Positions 7,255 to 13,478 of a stretch of DNA of 26,642 nt are shown piece by piece (position 1 is the first letter of the stretch; the number at the start of each line of letters is the position of its first letter). A program made the position numbers and the translations under genes. This DNA comes from an uncultured Fusobacterium sp. (GTDB lineage Bacteria > Fusobacteriota > Fusobacteriia > Fusobacteriales > Fusobacteriaceae): positions 1 to 26,642 of the forward strand of contig UQQO01000015.1 in NCBI GenBank assembly GCA_900543175.1, given 5' to 3'. The notes below the pieces were generated by a model. The model saw only the letters and a program-made list of their open reading frames with translations, was not told the origin of the DNA and ran no database searches.

Positions 7255-7287
7255 AAAAAATGAGGTTTTTGGCAGCCCTCATTTTTT
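7255..7287. terminator. Terminator-like hairpin with GGCAG loop
   Basis: AAAAAATGAGG (7255-7265) and CCTCATTTTTT (7277-7287) form a perfect 11-base stem around TTTTTGGCAGC. The flanking A- and T-runs would let it act in both directions. No clear gene ends at it on the plus strand. Its loop sequence recurs in the hairpin at 7505-7525. Confidence 0.7.
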
Positions 7288-7384
7288 CGCTCTTTGTTGC
7301 TTTATATTTTTATCATCAATTAAATTATAGCATAGATCTTTTTAGAAATCAATGTTATAATAGATTGCTCTTCTTTCTTGGTTG

Positions 7385-7407
7385 TTCATCTCGGGAAAGG
7401 AGATGAA
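7385..7407 (+). promoter_or_regulatory. SD-sequestering hairpin of the small hydrophobic ORF
   Basis: TTCATCTC (7385-7392) pairs perfectly with GAGATGAA (7400-7407) around GGGAAAG. The SD of the following GTG ORF (AAAGGAGA, 7397-7403) lies partly in the loop and partly in the 3' arm, so the fold would hide it. Confidence 0.5.
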
Positions 7408-7410
7408 TAA

Positions 7411-7479
7411 GTGAGAAAGCTTTATATAATTATCATCATGATAGCAATATTTTTATTACTATCTAAAAACTTATACTAA
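7411..7479 (+). CDS. 22-residue hydrophobic peptide, type I toxin-like
   Basis: The GTG-started peptide (V/M)RKLYIIIMIAIFLLLSKNLY has a basic N-terminus, a 13-residue hydrophobic core able to span or insert into a membrane, and a short polar Lys/Tyr tail. This is the composition seen in type I toxin peptides (Fst, Ldr, Ibs, TxpA classes), without recognisable identity to any of them. AAGGAGA lies 7 bases before the GTG, inside a hairpin. A strong terminator follows 25 bases after the stop. An ATG at 7403 overlapping the SD opens only a three-codon frame. No antisense RNA gene was proven. The call rests on layout and composition only. Confidence 0.4.
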   Translation: MRKLYIIIIMIAIFLLLSKNLY

Positions 7480-7504
7480 TCTTTGTACAAAGCAGTTTTA
7501 TGTG

Positions 7505-7535
7505 GGAGGATTTGGCAGATCCTCCTGCTTTTTTT
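7505..7535 (+). terminator. Terminator after the small hydrophobic ORF
   Basis: GGAGGAT (7505-7511) and ATCCTCC (7519-7525) form a perfect 7-base stem with loop TTGGCAG, followed by TGCTTTTTTTATTTT. Confidence 0.85.
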
Positions 7536-7567
7536 ATTTTTTATAAAAAATTTATTTATAATTTACA

Positions 7568-7600
7568 AAAGAGGGAATTCAAAATTTAAATCCCCTCTTT
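7568..7600 (-). terminator. Terminator of pgi
   Basis: AAAGAGGG (7568-7575) and CCCTCTTT (7593-7600) form a stem closed by an AT-rich interior. On the minus strand it follows the pgi stop by 12 bases and leads into TTTTGTAAATT. It also has a T-run on the plus strand, so it could be bidirectional. Confidence 0.75.
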
Positions 7601-7612
7601 TTTATTTAATAA

Positions 7613-8962
7613 TTATTTTTCTAATCTTTTATTTAAGATTTCAGCCTCTTTTTCATATCCTTTTTTACCTAATAGAGCAAACATATTAGCTTTATATGAT
7701 TCAACTCCTGGTTGGTTAAATGGATTTACTCCAAGTAGGTATCCACTGATTCCACATGCTTTTTCAAAGAAGTAGAATAGGTATCCTAAGTTAAATGGAG
7801 TAGCTGAAGGAATTGTAACTGTAAGATTTGGAACTCCACCATCAACGTGAGCTAATAGTGTTCCTTGAGCTGCTTTTTTATTTACAAAATCCATTCCTTT
7901 TCCAGCAAGATAGTTTAATCCATCAAGATCTGCTGCTTCCTCTTCAATTATAACATCAGCTTCAGGTTCTCCTATAAGTACTGCTGTTTCAAACATTACT
8001 CTTCTTCCATCTTGAATATACTGTCCCATTGAGTGAAGATCAGTACTGAAGTCTGCTGCTGCTGGGAATAATCCTTTTCCATCTTTTCCTTCTGATTCTC
8101 CAAATAGTTGTTTCCACCATTCACCTAAATAGTGTAATCTAGGTTCATAGTTAATTAACATCTCAATCTCTTTACCTTTTCTATTTAAAATATTTCTAAT
8201 AGCTGCATATTTATAGCAATCATTTTCTGCATATGGAGCTGAGTAATCATTTTGAGCTGCTCTTGCTCCTGCCATAAGTTCATCTATATTTACACCACTA
8301 CAAGCTATTGGTAAAAGTCCTACTGGAGTAAGAACTGAGAATCTTCCACCAACATCATCAGGGATAACAAAAGTTTCATACCCTTCTTCATCAGCTAATT
8401 TTTTTAATGCTCCTCTAGATTTATCAGTTGTTGCATAGATTCTTTCCTTTGCAACTTCTTTTCCATACTTTTCCTCTATATGTTTCTTTAATACTCTAAA
8501 AGCAATAGCTGGTTCAGTTGTTGTTCCTGATTTAGAGATAACATTGATTGAATAATCTTTTCCTTCTAATACAACTAAAAGGTGTTTTAAGTATGTACTT
8601 GAAATATTATTTCCTACATAGTAAATTTCTGGTGCTTTTCTTTGTTCTTTAGTTAAACTGTTATAGAATGTGTGAGATAAGAAATCTATAGCAGCTCTTG
8701 CTCCTAAATATGATCCTCCTATTCCAATTACAACAAGTACATCTGAATCATTTTTAATTTTTTCTGCTGCTTTTTTAATTCTTTCAAATTCATCTTTATC
8801 ATAATTTGTAGGTAGTTCTATCCAACCTAGATAATCATTTCCAGCTCCATTTTTTTCATTTAAAAACTTTTCTGCTACTGCAACTTGTTCCTTCATCATT
8901 TCTAATTCTGCTTCACTAAAAAATTCTAGTGCTTTTGAATAATCAAATACCAATTTTTCCAT
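7613..8962 (-). CDS. pgi: Glucose-6-phosphate isomerase
   Basis: A 449-residue cytoplasmic enzyme that interconverts glucose 6-phosphate and fructose 6-phosphate in glycolysis. Length matches the shorter Firmicute/Fusobacterial type. The two sugar-isomerase (SIS) subdomains are visible: [19 protein letters not shown] (about 79-97) and [17 protein letters not shown] (about 139-155). The signatures [14 protein letters not shown] (about 201-214) and [15 protein letters not shown] (near 414-428, with the family Gln and Lys) are intact. GGGAGGG precedes the ATG. It is a single-gene unit between the SLH gene and its own terminator. Confidence 0.97.
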   Translation of the reverse strand: MEKLVFDYSKALEFFSEAELEMMKEQVAVAEKFLNEKNGAGNDYLGWIELPTNYDKDEFERIKKAAEKIKNDSDVLVVIGIGGSYLGARAAIDFLSHTFYNSLTKEQRKAPEIYYVGNNISSTYLKHLLVVLEGKDYSINVISKSGTTTEPAIAFRVLKKHIEEKYGKEVAKERIYATTDKSRGALKKLADEEGYETFVIPDDVGGRFSVLTPVGLLPIACSGVNIDELMAGARAAQNDYSAPYAENDCYKYAAIRNILNRKGKEIEMLINYEPRLHYLGEWWKQLFGESEGKDGKGLFPAAADFSTDLHSMGQYIQDGRRVMFETAVLIGEPEADVIIEEEAADLDGLNYLAGKGMDFVNKKAAQGTLLAHVDGGVPNLTVTIPSATPFNLGYLFYFFEKACGISGYLLGVNPFNQPGVESYKANMFALLGKKGYEKEAEILNKRLEK

Positions 8963-9000
8963 TATAAATTCCCTCCCTGATTTTTTTATAAATAAAAATA

Positions 9001-9456
9001 TTAGATTTTTTCCTCTAATTTTTCTACTCTCTTTAAAAGTTGATCTATAATTTTTTCATTTTCATCTATTCTTTTTCTCAAAAGTTCAACAGTTTCATTA
9101 ATATTTTCAATTTTAGCATTATATGTTTTTGTATCAAATCCTATTTTATTAAGCTCCTTTGAAAATTCAAGTATCAAAGCTTGAAGTATATCTAAATCTC
9201 CCTTATTAGCTTTTTCTAAATTTATAGTATTCAGTGCTTGAGAAAGATTATAGGCAAAATCATACCTTGATAGAGGTTCGTTTCCATTAAACTTATAGGT
9301 ATTCTCTTTTATTATACCTCTATTAACAAGATTCTCTATAGAGGAGTATGCCCAATGTTCCTTACTTACATCTTCGTAATTTAATTGGGAATAACACAGG
9401 TTAAAACTTATAAAAATTCCTAACAATACAACTTTAAAACTCTTTATTTTGTTCAC
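9001..9456 (-). CDS. Exported SLH-domain / coiled-coil envelope protein
   Basis: A 151-residue protein, taken from the GTG at 9456: (M)[17 protein letters not shown] then LCYS, a good signal peptide. Next is one S-layer-homology module ([19 protein letters not shown], then NRGII, then [14 protein letters not shown]; about residues 24-75). The rest is helical and ends in a heptad-like coiled coil ([20 protein letters not shown] and on to the end). An SLH module followed by a coiled coil is the head of OmpM/Omp-alpha proteins, which tie the outer membrane to the wall; here no porin barrel follows. Earlier in-frame starts (TTG 9525, ATG 9495) lie in or next to a promoter, so they are unlikely. 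AGGTG lies 8 bases before the chosen GTG. Confidence 0.75.
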   Translation of the reverse strand: MNKIKSFKVVLLGIFISFNLCYSQLNYEDVSKEHWAYSSIENLVNRGIIKENTYKFNGNEPLSRYDFAYNLSQALNTINLEKANKGDLDILQALILEFSKELNKIGFDTKTYNAKIENINETVELLRKRIDENEKIIDQLLKRVEKLEEKI

Positions 9457-9496
9457 CCCTTTTGCACCTAAATTTTCTGTTAAACTCTTTTTCATT

Positions 9497-9525
9497 AGTA
9501 TACCACAATGAAAAATTTGTATCAA
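9497..9525 (-). promoter_or_regulatory. Promoter of the SLH/coiled-coil gene
   Basis: Minus-strand TTGATA (9520-9525) and TATACT (9497-9502) are separated by 17 bases. Transcription would start near 9490, just inside the longer reading frame, which fixes the start codon further downstream. Confidence 0.7.
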
Positions 9526-9576
9526 TGAAAACCTGATTTTTATTTGCTTTTAATTTTTAGTTACTTTTCTAAAAGT

Positions 9577-9596
9577 ACATGTATGTGAACAAAAAT
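9577..9596 (-). repeat. Iteron-like 20-mer, diverged copy
   Basis: Reverse-complement ATTTTTGTTCACATACATGT compares with ATTTTTGTTTATATACATAT, the iteron at 24665. It differs at 3 of 20 positions. It is intergenic, upstream of the tRNA promoter. Confidence 0.4.
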
Positions 9597-9627
9597 AAAG
9601 TCTATCTCTTCAAAAATAATTTTTTTA

Positions 9628-9656
9628 TTGACAAATTAATTTTTTTTTGATATCAT
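9628..9656 (+). promoter_or_regulatory. Promoter of tRNA-Gln
   Basis: A perfect TTGACA (9628-9633), 17 bases, then TATCAT (9651-9656). The tRNA begins 12 bases later. Confidence 0.85.
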
Positions 9657-9667
9657 AGTTATGTTGT

Positions 9668-9742
9668 TGGGCTGTCGCCAAGCGGTAAGGCAACGGACTT
9701 TGACTCCGTCATGCGCTGGTTCGAATCCAGCCAGCCCAGCCA
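9668..9742 (+). tRNA. tRNA-Gln (anticodon UUG)
   Basis: A 75-base tRNA with the 3' CCA encoded. The acceptor arms TGGGCTG (9668-9674) and CAGCCCA (9732-9738) pair. The anticodon stem ACGGA/TCCGT encloses CTTTGAC, giving anticodon TTG. The T-arm CTGGTTCGAATCCAG is canonical. The U1-A72 acceptor end is typical of bacterial tRNA-Gln. It is transcribed alone from its own promoter to its own terminator. Confidence 0.97.
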
Positions 9743-9757
9743 CTTAATTGAGATTGA

Positions 9758-9785
9758 AACTGTCTGAAAAGGCAGTTTTTTTTAT
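9758..9785 (+). terminator. Terminator of tRNA-Gln
   Basis: AACTGTC (9758-9764) and GGCAGTT (9771-9777), one G-T pair, with loop TGAAAA and a T-run to about 9785. Confidence 0.85.
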
Positions 9786-9805
9786 TTTTTGTAACTTTTC
9801 CTCTA

Positions 9806-9814
9806 TGGTATAAT
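9806..9814 (+). promoter_or_regulatory. Extended -10 promoter of the LUD gene
   Basis: TGGTATAAT (9806-9814) is a TGnTATAAT extended -10. Only a T-rich stretch stands at the -35 position. The start codon is 33 bases downstream. Confidence 0.65.
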
Positions 9815-9846
9815 AAAATATATCTTAAATTTAAGAGGTGATTTTT

Positions 9847-10482
9847 ATGGAGATAATAAAAAAAAGAGATGCTTTATTAAGTGAACAAGTAATTAAAAAT
9901 TTAAATTCAAGAAACATTGAGGCTTATTTTGCTCCAACTAAAGAGGAAGCACTAAAAAAAGCTTTGGAAATTATTCCTCAAGAAAGTTCAGTTAGTTGGG
10001 GTGGATCAGTTTCAATAGAGAGTATTGGATTAAAAGAAGCTGTTAGAAATGGAAATTATAAAGTTTTAGATAGAGAAAAAGCTAAAACTTTAGAGGAAAA
10101 ACATAGTATCATGCATCAAGCTCTATCTTGTGATTTTTTCTTAACAAGTTGTAATGCTATATCTGAAGATGGAATTCTTGTAAATATTGATGGTGTTGCC
10201 AATAGATTAGCAGCTATCTGCTATGGTCCTAAACATGTTTTAATGATAGTTGGAATAAATAAAATTGTTAAAAGTGTAGAAGATGCTATATCTCGTGCTA
10301 GAAATATAGCTGCCCCTATCAATGCTCAAAGATTTGACATTGACACTCCTTGTAAAAAAACAGGTTGTTGCTATGATTGCAAATCTCCAGATACTATCTG
10401 CTGTCAACTTCTTATCACTCGTTATAGCAAAATAAAAGGTAGAATTATTCTTATTTTAGTAAATGATAATATAGGATATTAA
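9847..10482 (+). CDS. LUD-domain protein (LutC/YkgG-related, DUF162)
   Basis: A 211-residue cytoplasmic protein of the LUD family. The family blocks are PQESSVSWGGSVSIESIGL (about 44-62), FFLTSCNAISEDGILVNIDG (about 96-115), NRLAAICYGPKHVLMIVGINK and the C-terminal cysteine cluster C-x4-CC-x2-C-x6-CC (residues about 177-194). Relatives take part in lactate utilisation, but stand-alone members with this Cys cluster are common in anaerobes and lack a defined reaction. No lutA/lutB partner lies nearby, so it is an orphan. The start is ATG 9847 with AGAGGTG 7 bases upstream; a GTG at 9838 in frame lies inside that SD and is rejected. It is a single-gene unit with its own promoter and terminator. 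Confidence 0.88.
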   Translation: MEIIKKRDALLSEQVIKNLNSRNIEAYFAPTKEEALKKALEIIPQESSVSWGGSVSIESIGLKEAVRNGNYKVLDREKAKTLEEKHSIMHQALSCDFFLTSCNAISEDGILVNIDGVANRLAAICYGPKHVLMIVGINKIVKSVEDAISRARNIAAPINAQRFDIDTPCKKTGCCYDCKSPDTICCQLLITRYSKIKGRIILILVNDNIGY

Positions 10483-10487
10483 AAATA

Positions 10488-10524
10488 AAAAACTGGTAAA
10501 TCATAAAATCTACCAGTTTTTTTA
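10488..10524 (+). terminator. Terminator of the LUD gene
   Basis: AAAAACTGGTA (10488-10498) and TACCAGTTTTT (10511-10521) form a perfect 11-base stem followed by TT. The A-rich 5' flank gives the minus strand a T-run as well, so it may serve both convergent genes. Confidence 0.9.
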
Positions 10525-10543
10525 TATGTATATGCACAATAAT
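10524..10543 (-). repeat. Iteron copy outside the origin
   Basis: Reverse complement ATTATTGTGCATATACATAT matches the origin iteron ATTATTGTTTATATACATTA (24451-24470) at 17 of 20 positions. It is placed between the LUD terminator and the end of the convergent flavoprotein gene, about 14 kb from the origin-like region. Confidence 0.6.
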
Positions 10544-10568
10544 ATTTTCTCTAATTATATCTCTTTTT

Positions 10569-11105
10569 CTATAATTTTTGTCCTATCTCTTTTAATTCTC
10601 TCATCAATCCAACTTGCTTTTCAACATCTCCTATCAATCCAGCTGAGATAGGTTTATATACTTCAAACTCCCAACCTAAATACTCACATATGCAATCAAA
10701 TTGCCCTTTTATCAATTTATATTGCTCTCCTGATAGTTCATCTGCACCAACTGCCACTACACCAATTTTCTTTTTAAGTTGTGGTAAAGTAGAGTTTTTC
10801 ATATAGATTCTATCAATTAAAGCTTTAGTTTGTGAAGAGATTCCCCACCAATAAACTGGAGATCCAAAAATTACCATATCAACTTCAACTATTTTTTCAA
10901 CTAATCCTACTGCATCATCTTTTATTACACAAACTCCAGTTCTTTTACAACCATCACAACCTAAACAACCAGCTATTTTAAAATCTGTAATATCTAAAAA
11001 CTCAACACTATTACTGTTTAGATCTATCCCCTTTTCTATCTGTTTTAAAGCTGTTCTAGTATTTCCTTTTTTTCTTGCACTTCCATTTAAAATCAAAATT
11101 TTCAT
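10569..11105 (-). CDS. Flavodoxin-fold NAD(P)H/FMN reductase (iron-sulfur-flavoprotein type)
   Basis: A 178-residue flavoprotein. The FMN-phosphate loop is NGSARKKGNTRTAL (residues 7-20). The cysteine-rich segment CLGCDGCKRTGVC (about 47-59) is typical of this group and, in the iron-sulfur flavoproteins of methanogens and clostridia, holds a [4Fe-4S] cluster. FGSPVYWWGISSQTKALIDR (about 79-98) is the isoalloxazine-binding and oligomer segment. It is likely an electron-transfer or quinone/nitro-type reductase in the cytoplasm; the acceptor is unknown. AAAAGGAG precedes the ATG. It follows spoVG with a hairpin between, so it may be partly co-transcribed. Confidence 0.88.
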   Translation of the reverse strand: MKILILNGSARKKGNTRTALKQIEKGIDLNSNSVEFLDITDFKIAGCLGCDGCKRTGVCVIKDDAVGLVEKIVEVDMVIFGSPVYWWGISSQTKALIDRIYMKNSTLPQLKKKIGVVAVGADELSGEQYKLIKGQFDCICEYLGWEFEVYKPISAGLIGDVEKQVGLMRELKEIGQKL

Positions 11106-11134
11106 CTATTTACTCCTTTTATAAAAATCACAAA

Positions 11135-11161
11135 ATAACCTGAAGTATTCCTTCAGGTTAT
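11135..11161 (-). terminator. Hairpin between spoVG and the flavoprotein gene
   Basis: ATAACCTGAAG (11135-11145) and CTTCAGGTTAT (11151-11161) form a perfect 11-base stem with a 5-base loop. The minus-strand T-run (ATTTTGTGATTTTTA) is interrupted, so termination may be partial. Confidence 0.65.
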
Positions 11162-11188
11162 CTTTAAAATTATTTATTATCTAATCTC

Positions 11189-11485
11189 TTATTCAGCTTT
11201 TGGTTCTTCAGCTACTTCTTCAGAAAAATCCATTTCATTATATTTAGCTATAACTGAATCTGTTATCTCTTTTCTTAATTCAGGTGTGATAGGATGAGCT
11301 ATATCTTTATACTCTCCATCAGGCATTTTTCTCGATGGCATAGCAACAAACATTCCCTTTTGACCATCTATTATTTTTAGACCGTGAATAACAAAACATT
11401 CATCAAAAGTCACATCAGCATAAGCCTTTAATTTTAATTCATTCTCATTTTTCACTGCTCTTAGTCTAACATCTGTAATTTTCAT
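11189..11485 (-). CDS. spoVG: SpoVG regulatory protein
   Basis: A 98-residue protein with nearly the whole SpoVG core: MKITDVRLRAV, KLKAYADVTFDECFVIHGLKI, GMFVAMPSRKMPDGEYKDIAHPI and LRKEITDSVIAKY. SpoVG is a small nucleic-acid-binding regulator first named for sporulation, but it is widespread in non-spore-formers (Staphylococcus, Borrelia, Listeria), where it binds DNA or RNA and affects envelope and virulence genes. The C-terminus has a short acidic tail (EEVAEEPKAE). AAGGTG precedes the ATG. It lies 31 bases after ispE, a neighbourhood like that in Bacillus, and is probably the last or penultimate gene of the mfd-mazG-rqcP-ispE series. Confidence 0.96.
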   Translation of the reverse strand: MKITDVRLRAVKNENELKLKAYADVTFDECFVIHGLKIIDGQKGMFVAMPSRKMPDGEYKDIAHPITPELRKEITDSVIAKYNEMDFSEEVAEEPKAE

Positions 11486-11516
11486 ATTAATGCACCTTCC
11501 CTGTTTTTAGTATTAT

Positions 11517-12374
11517 CTATAAAGAACTGCAAAGATAGACTTCACAGCTATTTAAGTACTCTTTTATTCTTGTAACAGCTTCTTCTGATTCTTCTTGAGT
11601 AACAAAAGTATAGTATGCACTTCCACTTCCTGACATAAAAAATTTCATATTTAATTCTGCCAATTTTTTTCTAAATTCAATTATATTTTTATCTTCTAAT
11701 AACAATCCTTGCTCTAGATGATTTTCTATATTATCTTCAACTATATCTATCCTATTATTTTTTAATCCAAATATGATTTTATCGATATTTGCATCTCTTT
11801 TATTATTGAGCATAGACATATTTTTATAAGCTTTTCCTGTTGAAACTCCAAATTGTGGCTTTATTAAAATTATAGAATTTTTTAAATTATTCTCTATAAT
11901 CTCAATATCTTCCCCTATCCCTCTAACTCTTGCAGATTTATTAATCAAGAAAAATGGAATATCAGCTCCAACACTTTTCCCTATCTCAATCAATCTTTCT
12001 TGTGAGAAAAAATTTCCATGAAACTCATTTAAAAGTTTCAATAAAAATGCTCCATTTGAGCTTCCCCCTCCAAGTCCAGCTTGATGAGGTATGATTTTTT
12101 CAAGATACAAAGATATTTTTCTTTTAGAAAGTCCACTTTCACTATAAAATTTATCATAGATTTTCCATAAAATATTATCTTCATTTACAGGAATATCAGC
12201 TTTATTTGTTTTTATTTCAAGTGTTCCTGAAATATCTTCTATTTCACCAGTTATTTTATCACTTAAACTAATTGGTACCATAATCATATCCAAAAGATGA
12301 TACCCATTAGGAAGAACTCCAGTTACATTCAGACCTATATTTATTTTTCCATTAGAATTTAACGAAAATTTCAC
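11517..12374 (-). CDS. ispE: 4-diphosphocytidyl-2-C-methyl-D-erythritol kinase
   Basis: A 285-residue GHMP kinase that phosphorylates CDP-methylerythritol with ATP in the non-mevalonate isoprenoid pathway. Family motifs are NGKINIGLNVTGVLPNGYHLL (residues about 8-28, with the catalytic Asp region following), the ATP loop IPHQAGLGGGSSNGAFLL (about 91-108), SVGADIPFFL (about 134-143) and the C-terminal MSGSGSAYYTF (about 252-262). Length is normal. The start is GTG and overlaps the stop of the S4 gene in TAGTG, so translation is probably coupled. Confidence 0.95.
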   Translation of the reverse strand: MKFSLNSNGKINIGLNVTGVLPNGYHLLDMIMVPISLSDKITGEIEDISGTLEIKTNKADIPVNEDNILWKIYDKFYSESGLSKRKISLYLEKIIPHQAGLGGGSSNGAFLLKLLNEFHGNFFSQERLIEIGKSVGADIPFFLINKSARVRGIGEDIEIIENNLKNSIILIKPQFGVSTGKAYKNMSMLNNKRDANIDKIIFGLKNNRIDIVEDNIENHLEQGLLLEDKNIIEFRKKLAELNMKFFMSGSGSAYYTFVTQEESEEAVTRIKEYLNSCEVYLCSSL

Positions 12375-12664
12375 TAAAAAATATCCTCCTCACTATCTAT
12401 ATCAATTTCTATTCCTCTACTTTCTAAAACTTTTATCAAGTCAGAAGTTTTCTCCTTAGCTACATTTCCAGTAGGTACTTCCATTATTTCGAATTTAAAA
12501 TACTTATTAAAATATTCTAACTCTAAAATTTGTCCTACCTTTACTTCTGTTCCAGCCTTAGCTACCTTTCCATTTAGCTTAGCTTTTCCACCATCTACAA
12601 CTATCTTTGCAATAGGTCTTCTCTTAATTATTCTACTTACTTTTAAAAATTTATCCAATCTCAT
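12374..12664 (-). CDS. rqcP: S4-domain RNA-binding protein (RqcP/YabO)
   Basis: A 96-residue protein. The S4 RNA-binding domain fills residues 1-60: MRLDKFLKVSRIIKRRPIAK, VVDGGKAKLNGK and VKVGQILELEY, followed by a short acidic tail (DIDSEEDIF). Members of this group (RqcP, formerly YabO; related to Hsp15) bind 50S subunits with tRNA and help RqcH add C-terminal alanine tails during ribosome rescue. Position after mazG and mfd repeats the Bacillus yabO neighbourhood, which supports the RqcP name over Hsp15. AGGAGGAG precedes the ATG. A promoter-like sequence overlapping the end of mazG could drive it together with ispE. Confidence 0.88.
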   Translation of the reverse strand: MRLDKFLKVSRIIKRRPIAKIVVDGGKAKLNGKVAKAGTEVKVGQILELEYFNKYFKFEIMEVPTGNVAKEKTSDLIKVLESRGIEIDIDSEEDIF

Positions 12665-12696
12665 GATTTAGACTACTCCTCCTGTCTTATTAACTA

Positions 12697-12724
12697 TATA
12701 TACTATATTTTTCTTATATGTCAA
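12697..12724 (-). promoter_or_regulatory. Putative promoter for rqcP-ispE overlapping the mazG stop
   Basis: Minus-strand TTGACA (12719-12724) spans the last mazG codons. TATATA lies 16 bases on (12697-12702), or 18 bases for a second register. The spacing to the rqcP start is about 33 bases. Confidence 0.5.
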
Positions 12725-13478
12725 CCCTGTTTTTAGCCTCATTCCAAAATTTTTCCATTTCCTCTAAGGATGCTTTCTCTATATCACATCTCTCTTCTAC
12801 ATATCTAAACCTCTTGTCAAACTTCTTTATAGTTTGCTCTAATGCATCAGTTGAGTTAACTTTTAAAAATCTTGAGAGATTAACTATAGCAAATAAAAGA
12901 TCCCCTAACTCCTCTTTTGTATTTTCTGAATCTTTTTTCTCCATAGCCTCTTTTAATTCTCCAAGTTCCTCTTCAACTTTTCCCATTACATCAGCTATAT
13001 TATCCCAATCAAATCCAACTTTTGCTGCTTTCTTCTGAATTTTTTCAGCCTTTGCTAAAGCTGGTAAATATATAGGTACTCCATCTAATGCTGATTTTCT
13101 ATTTTCATGTTCCTTTTCGCTTTTCTTAATCTCTTCCCAATTAACTAAAACTTCATCTGAAGTTATTCCACTATCTTTCTCTTTAAAAACATGAGGATGT
13201 CTCCTAATCATCTTCTCATTTATTCCTCTAGCCACATCTTCAATATTGAATTTTCCTTCATCTTCACAGATATCAGCTTGAAAAACAACATTCATCAAAA
13301 GATCTCCAAGTTCACCTTTTAATTCATCTCCACCTTTGTCCATAGCTTCAAGAACTTCACAAGTTTCCTCCATCAAACAAGGTTTTAAAGTTTCAAGAGT
13401 TTGCTCTCTATCCCAAGGACAACCTCCTTCTCCTCTCAAAATCTTTATTATTTCTACAAGTCTATCAAACTCTTTCAT
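12714..13478 (-). CDS. mazG: Nucleoside triphosphate pyrophosphohydrolase
   Basis: A 254-residue all-helical NTP pyrophosphatase that hydrolyses (d)NTPs, including damaged ones, to monophosphate and PPi. Both tandem MazG domains are present. Domain 1 (about 15-115) begins GGCPWDREQTLETLKPCLME and carries the metal set EETCEVLEA...ELGDLLMNVVFQADI. Domain 2 (about 145-235) has VEEELGELKEAM and EELGDLLFAIVNLSRFL. The length matches E. coli MazG (263), not the longer YabN fusion with an N-terminal methylase domain seen in Bacillus. The ATG overlaps the mfd stop (TAATG), so the two are translationally coupled. Confidence 0.96.
   Translation of the reverse strand: MKEFDRLVEIIKILRGEGGCPWDREQTLETLKPCLMEETCEVLEAMDKGGDELKGELGDLLMNVVFQADICEDEGKFNIEDVARGINEKMIRRHPHVFKEKDSGITSDEVLVNWEEIKKSEKEHENRKSALDGVPIYLPALAKAEKIQKKAAKVGFDWDNIADVMGKVEEELGELKEAMEKKDSENTKEELGDLLFAIVNLSRFLKVNSTDALEQTIKKFDKRFRYVEERCDIEKASLEEMEKFWNEAKNRVDI

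Noticed and set aside
7483..7689. Plus-strand ORF of 68 codons with hydrophobic residues
   Set aside because: It runs through two terminator hairpins and into the 3' end of pgi, with no SD; it is not a gene.
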